A stretch of DNA of 64,000 bases from Sphingomonas kyeonggiensis (GCF_030812785.1 NZ_JAUSTJ010000002.1:1695711-1759710), one strand, 5' to 3'; shown: positions 32,206 to 41,713, numbered from the stretch's first letter. Numbers and translations are program-made. Notes: generated from the letters alone by a model not told the origin.

Positions 32206-33528
32206 ATGTGGACCTATCATCCCGAGCTGCTCGCCACGCCGGTGCCCCGCTACACCAGCTTCCCCACCGCGGCGGAGTTCGGCGACGATGTCGGCCCGGC
32301 CGACATGCAGCATGCGCTGGCCCGGGTGCGCGAGGACGATCCGGTCTCGCTCTACCTCCACGTCCCTTATTGCCATGAGATCTGCTGGTATTGCGGCTGC
32401 AACACCGGCGCCGCCAACCGCACCGCGCGCGTCGCCGCCTATGTCCAGCGGCTGGGCGAGGAGCTCGACCTGGTCGCCCGCAAGCTCGATGGCCGCGGCA
32501 GGATCGCGCGCATCGCCTGGGGCGGCGGCAGCCCAAATGCCCTTGCTCCCGCGCAGTTCGACGCACTGATGCAACGGCTGCGCAGCGCCTTCGCCTGCGC
32601 CGATGCCATCGTCTCGGTCGAGCTCGATCCGCGCGGCTTCGGCTGGGAATGGGCCGAGTGCTTCGCCCGCAACAAGGTCCGCCGCGCCAGCCTGGGCGTG
32701 CAGACCTTCGCCCCGCACATCCAGCGCGCGATCGGCCGCATCCAGCCGACCGAGGAGATCGCCTGCACCGCCGGCCGGCTCCGCGTTGCAGGCGTGGAGT
32801 CGATCAACTTCGACCTGATGTACGGCCTGCCCGGCCAGTTCTCCGAGGATCTCGACGAGACGCTGGGCATCGCCCTGTCGATGCATCCCGAGCGCTTCGC
32901 GGTGTTCGCCTATGCGCATGTCCCCCACCTGCTGCCTCGCCAGCGCCGGATCGACGCGACCCGCCTGCCCGGCGGCGGCGCCCGCTTCGCCATGGCGCAG
33001 CAGGCGCATCGCAAGCTCACCGGCGCCGGCTATGACGCGATCGGCTTCGATCATTTCGCCGTGCCGCACGACACCCTTGCCCGCGCCGCGCGCGGCAGGA
33101 CGCTGCGCCGCAATTTCCAGGGCTTCACCGAGGACCGGTCCGATGTGCTGATCGGCCTGGGTGCCTCCGCGATCAGCGCCTTTCCGGGGGCACTGCTCCA
33201 GAACGAGAAACATGCCGGCCGCTATCACCTGCGTATCGCCAACGGCCAGCTCGCCACCGCGCGCGGCATAAGGCGCAGCGCAGGCGATCGGCGGCGCGGT
33301 GCGATCATCGAGGCATTGCTCTGCCGCGGCGAGGCCGAATGCATCGGCCTGCCCGACCTCGAAGATATCCGCGCCCGGCTGGTGCCGTTCGAGGCACGGA
33401 GCCTGATCGCCTGGGCCGGCACGCGGCTGCTGCTCGACAAGGGCGCCCTGCCCTATGCGCGTACCATCGCGGCGATCTTCGATCCGTGGCGTGCGGCCGG
33501 TGCCAGGCGCTTCAGCAGCGCCGTCTGA
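32206..33528 (+). CDS. hemN: Oxygen-independent coproporphyrinogen III dehydrogenase (radical SAM)
   Basis: 440 residues. Converts coproporphyrinogen III to protoporphyrinogen IX without oxygen, for haem synthesis under low oxygen. The radical SAM cluster motif is Cys56-x3-Cys60-x2-Cys63, followed by Gly-Cys65 as in HemN; GGGSPNAL and the MYGLPGQ strand are also visible. The protein begins MWTYHPELL, standard for the family, so the ATG at 32206 (after AGGGGA) is secure and the longer upstream frame is not used. It is followed 22 bp later by the FNR-type regulator gene. Confidence 0.93.
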   Translation: MWTYHPELLATPVPRYTSFPTAAEFGDDVGPADMQHALARVREDDPVSLYLHVPYCHEICWYCGCNTGAANRTARVAAYVQRLGEELDLVARKLDGRGRIARIAWGGGSPNALAPAQFDALMQRLRSAFACADAIVSVELDPRGFGWEWAECFARNKVRRASLGVQTFAPHIQRAIGRIQPTEEIACTAGRLRVAGVESINFDLMYGLPGQFSEDLDETLGIALSMHPERFAVFAYAHVPHLLPRQRRIDATRLPGGGARFAMAQQAHRKLTGAGYDAIGFDHFAVPHDTLARAARGRTLRRNFQGFTEDRSDVLIGLGASAISAFPGALLQNEKHAGRYHLRIANGQLATARGIRRSAGDRRRGAIIEALLCRGEAECIGLPDLEDIRARLVPFEARSLIAWAGTRLLLDKGALPYARTIAAIFDPWRAAGARRFSSAV

Positions 33529-33550
33529 CCTCCCATCGAAAGCACCCGCC

Positions 33551-34279
33551 ATGCTCCTCCAGGACCGCACCTCCGCCAGCTGCGCCCCCGCGCGCTGCCT
33601 CTCCTGCAAGGCGCGGGGCAACTCGCTCTGCGCGGCGATGGCGGATGGCGAGCTTTCGGCGCTCCACGCGATCGGCCGGCGCCGCAACCTGCCGGCGGGC
33701 CAGGCGTTCAACTGGGCCGGCGACCGCAACCACCATTGCGCCACCGTGGTCGAGGGCATGCTCAAGGTCACCGCCTCCACCAGCGACGGGCGCGAGCAGA
33801 TCGTCGGCCTGCTCTTCCCCGGCGATTTCGTCGGCGAGCTGTTCGCGGACGACGCAACGCTGACCGTTTCGGCCTTGTGCGAGACCGACCTGTGCACCTA
33901 TCCCCGCGCCGCGTTCGAGCGCACGCTCGAGGACCATCCTCGCATGGAGCGCCTGCTCCTCCGCCGCACCCTGCTGGCGCTGGGCGACGCCCGTGGCCGG
34001 ATGCTCGCGCTCGGCCGTCGCAACGCCCGCGAGCGGATCGCCGGCTTCCTGCTCGACCTGGTCGAGCGCACCGGCCGGCCAGCGGCGAACGGCGGCACCC
34101 GCATCGCCATCCCGATCAGCCGCGGCGAGATGGCCGACTACCTCGGGCTGACGATCGAGACGGTCAGCCGCCAGCTCTCCCAGCTCAAGGCGGCCGGCAT
34201 CCTCGCCTTCGCCAAGGGGGATCGCGGCTGCACCGTGCTGCGCGAAGCCAGCCTGCAGGCGATCCTCAACCCGGCATAA
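33551..34279 (+). CDS. Crp/Fnr-family oxygen-responsive regulator (FnrN-like)
   Basis: 242 residues. The N-terminal cysteine set Cys16-x2-Cys19-x7-Cys27, with Cys115 in the sensory domain, matches the four ligands of an FnrN-type oxygen-labile [4Fe-4S] cluster; extra cysteines occur at 11, 63 and 110. A cNMP-like beta-roll (about 35-150, LFPGDFVGEL) and a long dimer helix precede the helix-turn-helix ISRGEMADYLGLTIETVSRQ. The Glu, Ser and Arg of ETVSR are the FNR residues that contact TTGA. It is the probable regulator of the two palindromes at 32158 and 34777. Its 3' end overlaps the convergent hemerythrin-like gene by 14 bp. Confidence 0.9.
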   Translation: MLLQDRTSASCAPARCLSCKARGNSLCAAMADGELSALHAIGRRRNLPAGQAFNWAGDRNHHCATVVEGMLKVTASTSDGREQIVGLLFPGDFVGELFADDATLTVSALCETDLCTYPRAAFERTLEDHPRMERLLLRRTLLALGDARGRMLALGRRNARERIAGFLLDLVERTGRPAANGGTRIAIPISRGEMADYLGLTIETVSRQLSQLKAAGILAFAKGDRGCTVLREASLQAILNPA

Positions 34280-34724
34280 GCCCGCGCCGGGCGATCTCGA
34301 TCCCGCTTTCCTTGAGCGCGATCGCCCGGCGACAGCCGTCGAAGAAGCAGCGCAGCATGTAGGAGAGCTTGCCGACGTCGCGCTCGGCCCCGGTCTCGAC
34401 GCTGCGGCGCAGTTCGCTCGCCAGGTCCTCGCCATGCATCCGGTCGAACTGGTGCATCTCGTGCAGCGCGGAAAGAAATGCCCGCCCCGGCCGGTGCGCG
34501 ACCGGCAGCCCGGCGAAGACGCGTTCGGCCCGCGCGAAATGCGTGGCGGTCACCCGCTGGATCGTCCTGCACAGCCGCATAGCCTCGGCGGAAGACGGCA
34601 GCGCCGGCAGCCGATCCGCGACGCCCTCCAGTTCGTTGCACAGGCTGCGCTGCACGGCGTGATCGTCTTCGAGCATCTGGAAGCCCGAAATGGGCAGTTC
34701 GAAGGGCGGACTGCGGCGCGTCAT
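34266..34724 (-). CDS. Hemerythrin-like HHE domain protein
   Basis: 152 residues, predicted four-helix bundle. Candidate metal ligands are in LEDDHAVQ, THFARAERVF and HEMHQFDRMHGEDL, the spacing pattern of hemerythrin HHE-type di-iron proteins. Such proteins bind oxygen or NO or protect iron centres. ATG start at 34724. An FNR-type box lies 59.5 bp upstream (centre 34783.5), which would put a class II transcription start about 18 bp before the ATG. It overlaps the end of the FNR-type gene convergently. Function is inferred from family and context only. Confidence 0.75.
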   Translation of the reverse strand: MTRRSPPFELPISGFQMLEDDHAVQRSLCNELEGVADRLPALPSSAEAMRLCRTIQRVTATHFARAERVFAGLPVAHRPGRAFLSALHEMHQFDRMHGEDLASELRRSVETGAERDVGKLSYMLRCFFDGCRRAIALKESGIEIARRGLMPG

Positions 34725-34776
34725 GACGGGATCTTTCGCATCGCACCCGGTCTACGCCTGCCTTGGCGAACCCGAA

Positions 34777-34790
34777 TTGACGCCCATCAA
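34777..34790. promoter_or_regulatory. FNR/FixK-type box upstream of the hemerythrin-like gene
   Basis: TTGACGCCCATCAA: both TTGA and TCAA halves are intact at the N6 spacing, and read on the minus strand the left half is the full TTGAT. It is the second such site within 2.7 kb and lies on the other side of the regulator gene. Confidence 0.75.
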
Positions 34791-34900
34791 ATGCCCCATG
34801 CGCGAAGGTAGCGCGAACAGAGACTGTCACATTTGCCGCCTAACGGAGTGCCGACTCGCTGATCGGCGAGGTCTCGGGTTGCACCCTGCAGGGATGGCTG

Positions 34901-35503
34901 ATGCACGCGATCGACCGCGAACGGACGCGATGGTTCCTACGCAACGTCCTGCCGCATGAGCCGGCGCTGCGCAGCTGGCTCGGCCGGCGCCAGCCGCTCG
35001 GCCTCGATGTCGACGACATCATCCAGGAATCTTATGCGATCCTCGCCGACCTCGACACGGTCGAGGATATCCGCAATCCGCGCGCCTATCTGTTCCAGGT
35101 CGCCCGCTCGGTGATCACCCGCCATGTCCGCCGCGCCCGCGTCGTCTCGATCCACACGGTCGAGGACCTGGGCGAGCTGGAGCTGGCCGACGACCGTCCC
35201 TCGCCCGAACAGATCGCCATCGATCGCGACGAGCTGGGCCGGCTGGCCCAGGCGATCGGCGCGATGCCGGCGAAGACCCAGGAGGCGTTCATGCTTCGCC
35301 GCGTCGAGGGGCTGTCGCAGCGCGAGATCTCCGCGCGCATGGCGATTTCGGAGAATACAGTTGAAAAACACATCTCGCGCGGGCTTCGTTTCCTGATCGA
35401 TTGGTTTGGCCATGGCGGAAAAGCTCTGGCAAAAGCCTCTAGGGAAAGGGAAATGGAGATTGCCTCTTTTGACGGCCGAGCGAGAAACCAGTCGATCCAT
35501 TGA
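34901..35503 (+). CDS. ECF RNA polymerase sigma factor, FecI-like
   Basis: 200 residues with sigma region 2 (VDDIIQESYAILADLDTVED ahead of NPRAYLFQVARSVITRHVRR) and region 4 (MPAKTQEAFMLRRVEGLSQR, then ISENTVEKHISRGLRFL). The ATG at 34901 has AGGGAT upstream. It is followed, with overlap, by an anti-sigma FecR gene and a TonB-dependent receptor with a signalling domain, the standard cell-surface signalling order. It probably transcribes the operon in response to the receptor's substrate. Confidence 0.92.
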   Translation: MHAIDRERTRWFLRNVLPHEPALRSWLGRRQPLGLDVDDIIQESYAILADLDTVEDIRNPRAYLFQVARSVITRHVRRARVVSIHTVEDLGELELADDRPSPEQIAIDRDELGRLAQAIGAMPAKTQEAFMLRRVEGLSQREISARMAISENTVEKHISRGLRFLIDWFGHGGKALAKASREREMEIASFDGRARNQSIH

Positions 35504-36482
35504 CGAAACCGCCGCCGACTGGATCGCCAGGCTCGATCGGGGGCCGCTCTCGGCAGAGGACTCCCGGGCATTGGAAGCCTGGCTGCACGGCGATCCGCGT
35601 CGCCGCGGGGCGATGCTGCGCGCCGATGCCTATGCGATGCTGAGCGAATCCGCGCGCGCGCTCGGCCCGCAATTCGATCCCAGGGCGTTTGCCGAGCCCG
35701 CGCCTGCGGACCCCGAGCCGCGGCGCGGCCTCAGCCGCCGCTCGATGCTCGCCATGGTCGGCACCGGCGGGGCAATCGCGGCATCGGTGCTGGCCCTCGG
35801 CATCGCCCTGCCCGCCGCGGCGATCACCACCGGCCTGGGCGAGGTCCGCCTCGTCACGCTCGACGACGGCTCGACCGTGATGCTCAACACCCAGACCAGC
35901 GTGAAGGTGCACTACAGCCCGAGCGAGCGCGTGGTCGAGCTGCTCTATGGCGAGGCGTTCTTCACCATCCTGGCCGATGCGCGCCGCCCCTTCTTCGTCG
36001 AGCTGCCGGGCAAGCGCCTGCGCGCCACGCGCGGGACCTTCCGGGTGCGCAAGCTCGACGGGAAGCCGGTCGACATCCTCGCCGACCAGGGCAAGCTCGC
36101 GCTCGCTTCGGTTGCCGGCGCTCCAGCCCGGCTGGAACTGCCCGCCGGCAGCCGGCTCGCCTTCCAGCCCGATGCACTGATCGACAGGCTTCCGGCCCCG
36201 ACGCTGATCGCCCCGGACCTCGTCTCGCGCGAGTTGGCCTGGCGTGATGGCAAGATCGCGTTCGAGGGCGAGCCGCTCGAGCACGCCGCTGCCGAGTTCG
36301 CCCGCTACAGCAGGACCCGCATCGAGATCAGCGATCCTGCGCTCGCCCGCGAGCCGGTCGCCGGGCTGTTCTCCGCCAGCGATCCCATGGGCTTCAGCCG
36401 TGCCGTGGCCGGCCTGTTCGACGCCCGGGTCGAACAGCGTGGCGATACCCTGGTGCTCAGCCGCCGCGCCGGCCGCCCCTAA
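35412..36482 (+). CDS. FecR-family anti-sigma factor / signal transducer
   Basis: About 356 residues. An N-terminal DUF4880-type cytosolic segment (AADWIARLDRGPLSAEDSRA) is followed by one transmembrane helix (AMVGTGGAIAASVLALGIAL). The periplasmic FecR domain (GEVRLVTLDDGSTVMLNTQT onwards) and a DUF4974-like C-terminal domain (about 280-350) follow. It spans the inner membrane, holding the sigma factor and sensing the receptor's signalling domain. The start is uncertain: ATG 35412 (overlapping the sigma gene by 92 bp) or TTG 35460, which has AGGGAAA upstream. Both keep the frame. Confidence 0.9.
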   Translation: MAEKLWQKPLGKGKWRLPLLTAERETSRSIDETAADWIARLDRGPLSAEDSRALEAWLHGDPRRRGAMLRADAYAMLSESARALGPQFDPRAFAEPAPADPEPRRGLSRRSMLAMVGTGGAIAASVLALGIALPAAAITTGLGEVRLVTLDDGSTVMLNTQTSVKVHYSPSERVVELLYGEAFFTILADARRPFFVELPGKRLRATRGTFRVRKLDGKPVDILADQGKLALASVAGAPARLELPAGSRLAFQPDALIDRLPAPTLIAPDLVSRELAWRDGKIAFEGEPLEHAAAEFARYSRTRIEISDPALAREPVAGLFSASDPMGFSRAVAGLFDARVEQRGDTLVLSRRAGRP

Positions 36483-36573
36483 AAATTTACCGCCACAATG
36501 GCGGAACTTTTCCCGCCAGGTCTCTCAGCCTCAAAGGGTGCTGCGGCCGCCGCACCCAAGGGTGTCGAAGATC

Positions 36574-39500
36574 ATGCTTGCCCGCAACGCCATATTGTCG
36601 TCCGCTGCGGTCATCGCGTCGCTCGTGGCAACGCCCGCGTTCGCCCAGGTCCGCAGCTTCGACATCCCCGCCCAGGCGGCGGTGAAGGCGATCCCCGAAT
36701 TCGCCCGCCAGGCGCAGATCCAGGTCGTCGCCGCGGCGCGTGACCTGGCCGGAGTACGCACCCCGGCGATCAAGGGGTCGATGGATGCGCGCCAGGCGCT
36801 GCGCCGCCTGATCGCCGGCACGCCACTCGAGATCGTCAGCGACGACGGCCATGTCATCACCCTGCGCTCGCGCCGGGCTCCCGGCCGCCAGAACGCGCAG
36901 GTGAACGGTCGCGGCACCATCGCCGGCCAGGTCGTCAACCCGGCGAGCGGCGAGTATCTCCGCGCCGCGATCATCGATCTGACCGCTTCCAACGGGGAGC
37001 GCCGCTTCGCGACCTCGGGCGATGCCGGCGCCTATCGCTTCAACGGCGTGCCCGCCGGCCCGGCTACCGTGACCGTCCACTTCACAGGCTACACGACCGA
37101 GGCAGCCGTGGTGCACGTGCTGGCCCGCAAGACCGCCAAGCTCGATTTCAGTCTGCGCGAAAGCGGTGCCGACGGCGAGCAGCCGAGCAGCCAGATCATC
37201 GTGAACGGCGCACGCGAGGATTATGCGCAGGACATCATGGCGCAGCGCAAGGCGATGAACATCGTCGATGTGCTCTCCACCGAAGCCTATGGCGACATCG
37301 CCGGCGGCAACCCGGCCGAGTTCCTGAAGTACATGCCGGGCGTCGATGTCGACGGCACCAACGGCACCTCGCTCTACGCCTTTCTGCGCGGCCTGCCGGC
37401 GGAATATACCCGCACCCAGCTGAACGGCATGGACGTGGTCTCGGCCAACGCCAACGCGCCTGCGGGCTATGCCAATTCGGCCGCGGGCGCGCGCATCTTC
37501 AGCTATGAATCGATCTCGATGTCGGCGATCGATTCCGTGACGGTCTACAAGACGGTCAGCGCCGACAACAATGCGGACGCGCCGGCCGGCATCATCGATC
37601 TGCGCACCAAGCACGCCTATGACCGCAAGAAGCAGGCGCTGGTGGTATCGTTCGGCGGCTTCACCCATGAGAACATGTGGGACAGCAAGACGCATAGCGG
37701 CCCCGATCCCCAGGGTTGGGGCGGCAGGCGCTTCCTGCCCGAAGCCTCGCTCTTCTACGCCAACAGCTTCTTCGACCGCCGCTTGGGGGTGTTGGTCTCG
37801 CTCGGCTACAACAACAGCTATATCGAGCGCGAGCAGATCACGATGAGCCGCAGCTACGCGCCGACGGCGAAGAGCCCCGATCCGCTCGCCTTCACGGCGA
37901 TGGAATATGAGCAGTCGGCGCGCCAGACGACGCGGCGCACCGCCTCGGCGATGATCGACTTCAAGGCCGACGATCGGCTGACCCTGTCGCTGCTCGGCAT
38001 CTTCTTCCGCGGCGACGTCTATCAGAACACCAGCGACGTCACGCTGACTACCGGCGTTCGCACCAATGGCGTCAGCGGCGACATCCTCGGCAACTACACC
38101 ACGCTGAACGCCGCGACCGCGAAGACCATCCAGAGCGCCGATACGAACCAGTACAAGGTCAACAACGGCAACATCATCGCGCCGAGCTTCGAATGGAACC
38201 GCGGCAACGCGCATGTCGACGGCTATTTCGCCTATTCGGACTCCAAGTCCTATTACAACTCGCCGCACCAGGATCAGGTCACGTCCTTCATCTCCACGGT
38301 GACCTCCACCGGCAATTTCTCGGCGGTGAAGGGCAGCTCGAGCCTCGCCTACACCGATTGGGACATCCGCCAGACGAGCGGGCCTGACTGGAGCAACCTT
38401 TCGTCCTACACGCTCTCCGCCACGCCGCAGCTGCGCACCACCAGCGGCGCCAATGCCTTCATCTACGAGAAGTCGGGCGGGCTGAACGCCAGCTATGACG
38501 CGCAGTTCGGCGCGGTTCCGATCACCTTCAAGGCAGGCTTCAAGGTCACCGACACCGTCTATCGCTTCGGCGATACCTCGGGCGACAATCTCTACACCTA
38601 TACCGGCCCGCTCTCGAACGCCGACTTCCTGGCTTCGGTGATCAATCCCTATCAGCGCGCGTCGTGGAGCAAGAGCGAAGCCAGCGTCACCTCGCTCTCG
38701 GGCTCAAGCTACATCCCGATGATCGACATGGCCAGGCTCTACCAGCTGTACGTCAACAATCCGGACCAGTGGACGCACACCCTCTCGGCAGCGAACTACG
38801 CCGCGGCCAATTATTCGAACAACACCCGGTTCGAGGAGAACATCAAGGCCGTCTACGGCATGGCCACTGCCAAGGTCGGCAAGCTCAAGCTGCGTGCGGG
38901 CCTCCGCGCCGAATGGACCGCCAACACCAGCTGGGGCTGGTCGCCGCTCTCCGCCACCGAAGTGAAGGCCGCCACGGTCAACGGCGTAAAGTGCGCGGTC
39001 ACCGCCTCCACGGGCATCGCCACGACCATTCCCTGCGTCGACTATCAGTTCCAGACCAACGGCTATCAGGAAATCCGCGGTAACTATTTCAAGCTCTATC
39101 CCAGCGCCTCCGCCAAGCTCACTCTGGGCCGCAGCACCGACGCCGAGGTCGGCTATAGCCGCACCATCCTGCGCCCCGGCCTGAACGCGATCGCCGGCAG
39201 CGCCAGCGTGGACGATGCCAACAAGGTGATCTCGGTGCCCAATCCGGGCCTGACCCCGGCGATGTCGGACAACATCTCCGTCCGCCTCTCGCACTATTTC
39301 AAGTCGGTCGGCCTGCTCACCGCGGGCTTCTATTACAATCGCATCGACGGCCTGGCCGATCTGCAGGAAGGCCTGACCGCGGCGGAAGTGGGCGCGGCAG
39401 CCGGCGGCTATGCCGAGGACCCTTCCTATGCCGACTATAGCTACACCACCTATCGCCAGCTCGGCGTGGTGAGCATCAAGGGTATCGAGGTCTCGTTCCA

Positions 39501-39915
39501 GCATGCGTTCAGCTGGCTGCCCGCGCCGTTCGACGGTCTGTCGGTCCGCGGCGGCTTCATGCACAACGAGCCGAGCGAGCCGATCACCCGCGTCGGCAAG
39601 AATATCGGCTCGGCGGCGCTGATGTATGAGAAGGGCCCGGTCCGGCTCTACGTCAACATGCTGTGGAACGACGACAAATACCGCTCGACCACACCGAGCT
39701 GGTTCCAGGCCCGCACCGACCTGAGCGTCTCGGGCCGGATCAGGCTGGTCAAGCACTGGGAAGCCTATTTCTCGGTCAACAACCTGCTGGCCCAGCCCTA
39801 CAACGTCATGGTCCCCGGCGAGCTCGCCACCACCGCGAGCAGCACCCCCAACCACAGCGCGATCTATGTCCAGAACGGCCGCACCGGCACGTTCGGCATC
39901 CGCGCGCGCTTCTGA
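36574..39915 (+). CDS. TonB-dependent transducer with STN signalling domain
   Basis: 1,113 residues. Signal peptide to about residue 24 (TPAFAQ). A secretin/TonB short N-terminal (STN) domain (about 27-98) marks FecA-type transducers that signal to FecR. A carboxypeptidase-regulatory-like beta-sandwich (about 112-190), the plug (NPAEFLKYMPGVDVDG, LRGLPAEYTRTQLNGMDV) and a large barrel ending GTFGIRARF complete the protein. The ATG at 36574 is chosen because the signal peptide begins there. With the sigma and FecR genes directly upstream, it should import a substrate and induce its own operon. The following phospholipase and phosphoesterase genes suggest a phosphorus- or phospholipid-derived ligand. 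Confidence 0.92.
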   Translation: MLARNAILSSAAVIASLVATPAFAQVRSFDIPAQAAVKAIPEFARQAQIQVVAAARDLAGVRTPAIKGSMDARQALRRLIAGTPLEIVSDDGHVITLRSRRAPGRQNAQVNGRGTIAGQVVNPASGEYLRAAIIDLTASNGERRFATSGDAGAYRFNGVPAGPATVTVHFTGYTTEAAVVHVLARKTAKLDFSLRESGADGEQPSSQIIVNGAREDYAQDIMAQRKAMNIVDVLSTEAYGDIAGGNPAEFLKYMPGVDVDGTNGTSLYAFLRGLPAEYTRTQLNGMDVVSANANAPAGYANSAAGARIFSYESISMSAIDSVTVYKTVSADNNADAPAGIIDLRTKHAYDRKKQALVVSFGGFTHENMWDSKTHSGPDPQGWGGRRFLPEASLFYANSFFDRRLGVLVSLGYNNSYIEREQITMSRSYAPTAKSPDPLAFTAMEYEQSARQTTRRTASAMIDFKADDRLTLSLLGIFFRGDVYQNTSDVTLTTGVRTNGVSGDILGNYTTLNAATAKTIQSADTNQYKVNNGNIIAPSFEWNRGNAHVDGYFAYSDSKSYYNSPHQDQVTSFISTVTSTGNFSAVKGSSSLAYTDWDIRQTSGPDWSNLSSYTLSATPQLRTTSGANAFIYEKSGGLNASYDAQFGAVPITFKAGFKVTDTVYRFGDTSGDNLYTYTGPLSNADFLASVINPYQRASWSKSEASVTSLSGSSYIPMIDMARLYQLYVNNPDQWTHTLSAANYAAANYSNNTRFEENIKAVYGMATAKVGKLKLRAGLRAEWTANTSWGWSPLSATEVKAATVNGVKCAVTASTGIATTIPCVDYQFQTNGYQEIRGNYFKLYPSASAKLTLGRSTDAEVGYSRTILRPGLNAIAGSASVDDANKVISVPNPGLTPAMSDNISVRLSHYFKSVGLLTAGFYYNRIDGLADLQEGLTAAEVGAAAGGYAEDPSYADYSYTTYRQLGVVSIKGIEVSFQHAFSWLPAPFDGLSVRGGFMHNEPSEPITRVGKNIGSAALMYEKGPVRLYVNMLWNDDKYRSTTPSWFQARTDLSVSGRIRLVKHWEAYFSVNNLLAQPYNVMVPGELATTASSTPNHSAIYVQNGRTGTFGIRARF

Positions 39916-39929
39916 ACCGGAGTCCTACG

Positions 39930-41378
39930 ATGGCCGACACGCCCCAATTCACCCGCCGCCGCCTGATCACCGATGGTGCCCAGCTTGCCGCGCTCGCCGC
40001 CGCCGCGGGCCTGCTGCCGCCCAACCTGCAGAAGGCGCTCGCCCAGGTGCCGAACCGCGCGGGCTCGCTCAAGGACATCAAGCATGTCGTCATGCTGATG
40101 ATGGAGAACCGCTCGTTCGACCATTATTTCGGCACGCTCTCCGGCGTCCGCGGCTTCGACGACCCTGACGCGCTGATGCTGTCCACGGGCCGGAACGTCT
40201 TCCACCAGCCCGATGCCGAGAATCCGGATGGCTATCTGCTGCCCTTCCACGTCGATACCTCGACCACCAAGGCGCAGAAGCTGCCCTCGACCAGCCATGC
40301 CCGCAAGGTCCAGCACGCGGCCTGGAACGGCGGCAAGATGGACAATTGGCTGCCGGCGCACCGCGAGGCCGACGGTCCCGAAGGCCCCTATACGATGGGC
40401 TATTTCAAGCGCGAGGACATCCCGTTCCACTATGCGCTGGCCGAGGCCTTCACCATCTGCGACGCCTATCACTCCTCGGTGATGGGGCCGACCTGGCCGA
40501 ACCGGCTCTACTACATGACCGGCACGATCGATCCCGATGCGCTGGCAGGCGGACCGGTCGTCCGCAACAAGATGCCGCCCGAGGGTTTCCGCTGGACGAC
40601 CTATGCCGAGCGGCTGGAGGCCGCCGGTGTCGACTGGCGCGTCTATCAATATGGCGAGCTGGGCAAGCGCTCGCACAATCTGTTCCGCTGCTTCCCGCGG
40701 ATCGCGCAAGCCCCGGCCGGCTCTCCGCTTGCCCTGCGCGGTTTCCCGGATGCGGACGAGGAGCGGTTCGCGCAGGACGTGCGCAACGATCGTCTGCCCG
40801 CCGTCTCCTGGATGTTCCCGCCCGCCGACGCGAACGAGCATCCGTCGAACTCGATCCCCGCGGCAGGCGCCAACTTCATCGCCAGCCGGCTGAACGAGCT
40901 CGCCGCCAACCCGGAGGTCTGGGCGAAGACGCTGTTCATCCTCAACTATGACGAGAATGACGGGCTGTTCGATCACGTTCCTCCGCCGGTGCCGCCCGCA
41001 GGTACGGCGCACGAGTTCGTCGACGGCCTGCCGCTCGGCGGCGGCTTCCGCGTGCCCTGCCTGCTGATCTCGCCCTGGACCGCCGGCGGCTGGGTGTGCA
41101 GCGAGCGCTTCGATCACACCTCGATCCTGCAGTTCCTCGAGCGGCATACCGGCGTGCGCGAGCCCAATATCAGCGACTGGCGTCGCAGGACCTTTGGCGA
41201 TCTGACCTCGGCCTTCCGCTTCGGCCAGCCCACGGCCAGGTTCCCGGTGCTGCCCGGCGGCACCGCCGAGATGCTGGCGGTCGCGCGTGCGGCGGGCAAC
41301 CTGCCGATCCCGCCGGTCCTCAATCCGCAGCAGCAGCTTCCGGTGCAGGAAAAGGGCTCGCGCAAGCGGGTGAAGTAA
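39930..41378 (+). CDS. TAT-exported phospholipase C / phosphoesterase
   Basis: 482 residues of the bacterial phosphoesterase (non-haemolytic phospholipase C / AcpA) family. Twin-arginine signal FTRRRLITDG (Arg9-Arg11). The family's catalytic segment MMENRSFDHYFG (57-68) is intact; TWPNRLYYMTG, NYDENDGLFDHVPPP and RVPCLLISPW follow. It lacks the C-terminal DUF756 repeats of Pseudomonas PlcN/PlcH, so it is the short form, closer to AcpA-type acid phosphatases. It starts 15 bp after the receptor gene with GGAG upstream, and its stop overlaps the cytochrome start (TAATG). Likely releases phosphate esters in the periplasm or outside the cell. Confidence 0.88.
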   Translation: MADTPQFTRRRLITDGAQLAALAAAAGLLPPNLQKALAQVPNRAGSLKDIKHVVMLMMENRSFDHYFGTLSGVRGFDDPDALMLSTGRNVFHQPDAENPDGYLLPFHVDTSTTKAQKLPSTSHARKVQHAAWNGGKMDNWLPAHREADGPEGPYTMGYFKREDIPFHYALAEAFTICDAYHSSVMGPTWPNRLYYMTGTIDPDALAGGPVVRNKMPPEGFRWTTYAERLEAAGVDWRVYQYGELGKRSHNLFRCFPRIAQAPAGSPLALRGFPDADEERFAQDVRNDRLPAVSWMFPPADANEHPSNSIPAAGANFIASRLNELAANPEVWAKTLFILNYDENDGLFDHVPPPVPPAGTAHEFVDGLPLGGGFRVPCLLISPWTAGGWVCSERFDHTSILQFLERHTGVREPNISDWRRRTFGDLTSAFRFGQPTARFPVLPGGTAEMLAVARAAGNLPIPPVLNPQQQLPVQEKGSRKRVK

Positions 41379-41713
41379 TGCGACGCGCGGCGCCCCTGCT
41401 GCTCCTGAGCGCAGCGGCGCCGCTCTGCATGGCGGCGCTGACGAAGCCCGCCATGCCGCCGGAACGCGGGCGCACTGTCTATGTCGCGCAGTGCGCGAGC
41501 TGCCACGGCCGCGCCTTCGAAGGGATGGAGGACGGGCCGTCGCTCATCGGCGCCCGCTTCCAGGCCAAATGGCGCGGCCGTCCGGACGCGCTCTATGCCA
41601 AGATACGCCAGTCGATGCCGCAGGACGATCCGGGCACGTTGACGCCAGCCGAGGCCGGCGACGTCACCGCATTGCTCCTTGCCGCCAACCACTTGCCAGC
41701 GAGACCCCAATGA
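41378..41713 (+). CDS. Small class I c-type cytochrome
   Basis: 111 residues. A hydrophobic signal (residues 4-20) is followed by one haem motif CASCH (Cys39, Cys42, His43) and a probable axial Met80 in IRQSMP, the pattern of a periplasmic monohaem cytochrome c. Translationally coupled to both neighbours (TAATG with the phospholipase, ATGA with the metallophosphoesterase). Why a cytochrome sits in a phosphoesterase operon is unclear; it may act with an oxidoreductase encoded elsewhere. Confidence 0.88.
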   Translation: MRRAAPLLLLSAAAPLCMAALTKPAMPPERGRTVYVAQCASCHGRAFEGMEDGPSLIGARFQAKWRGRPDALYAKIRQSMPQDDPGTLTPAEAGDVTALLLAANHLPARPQ

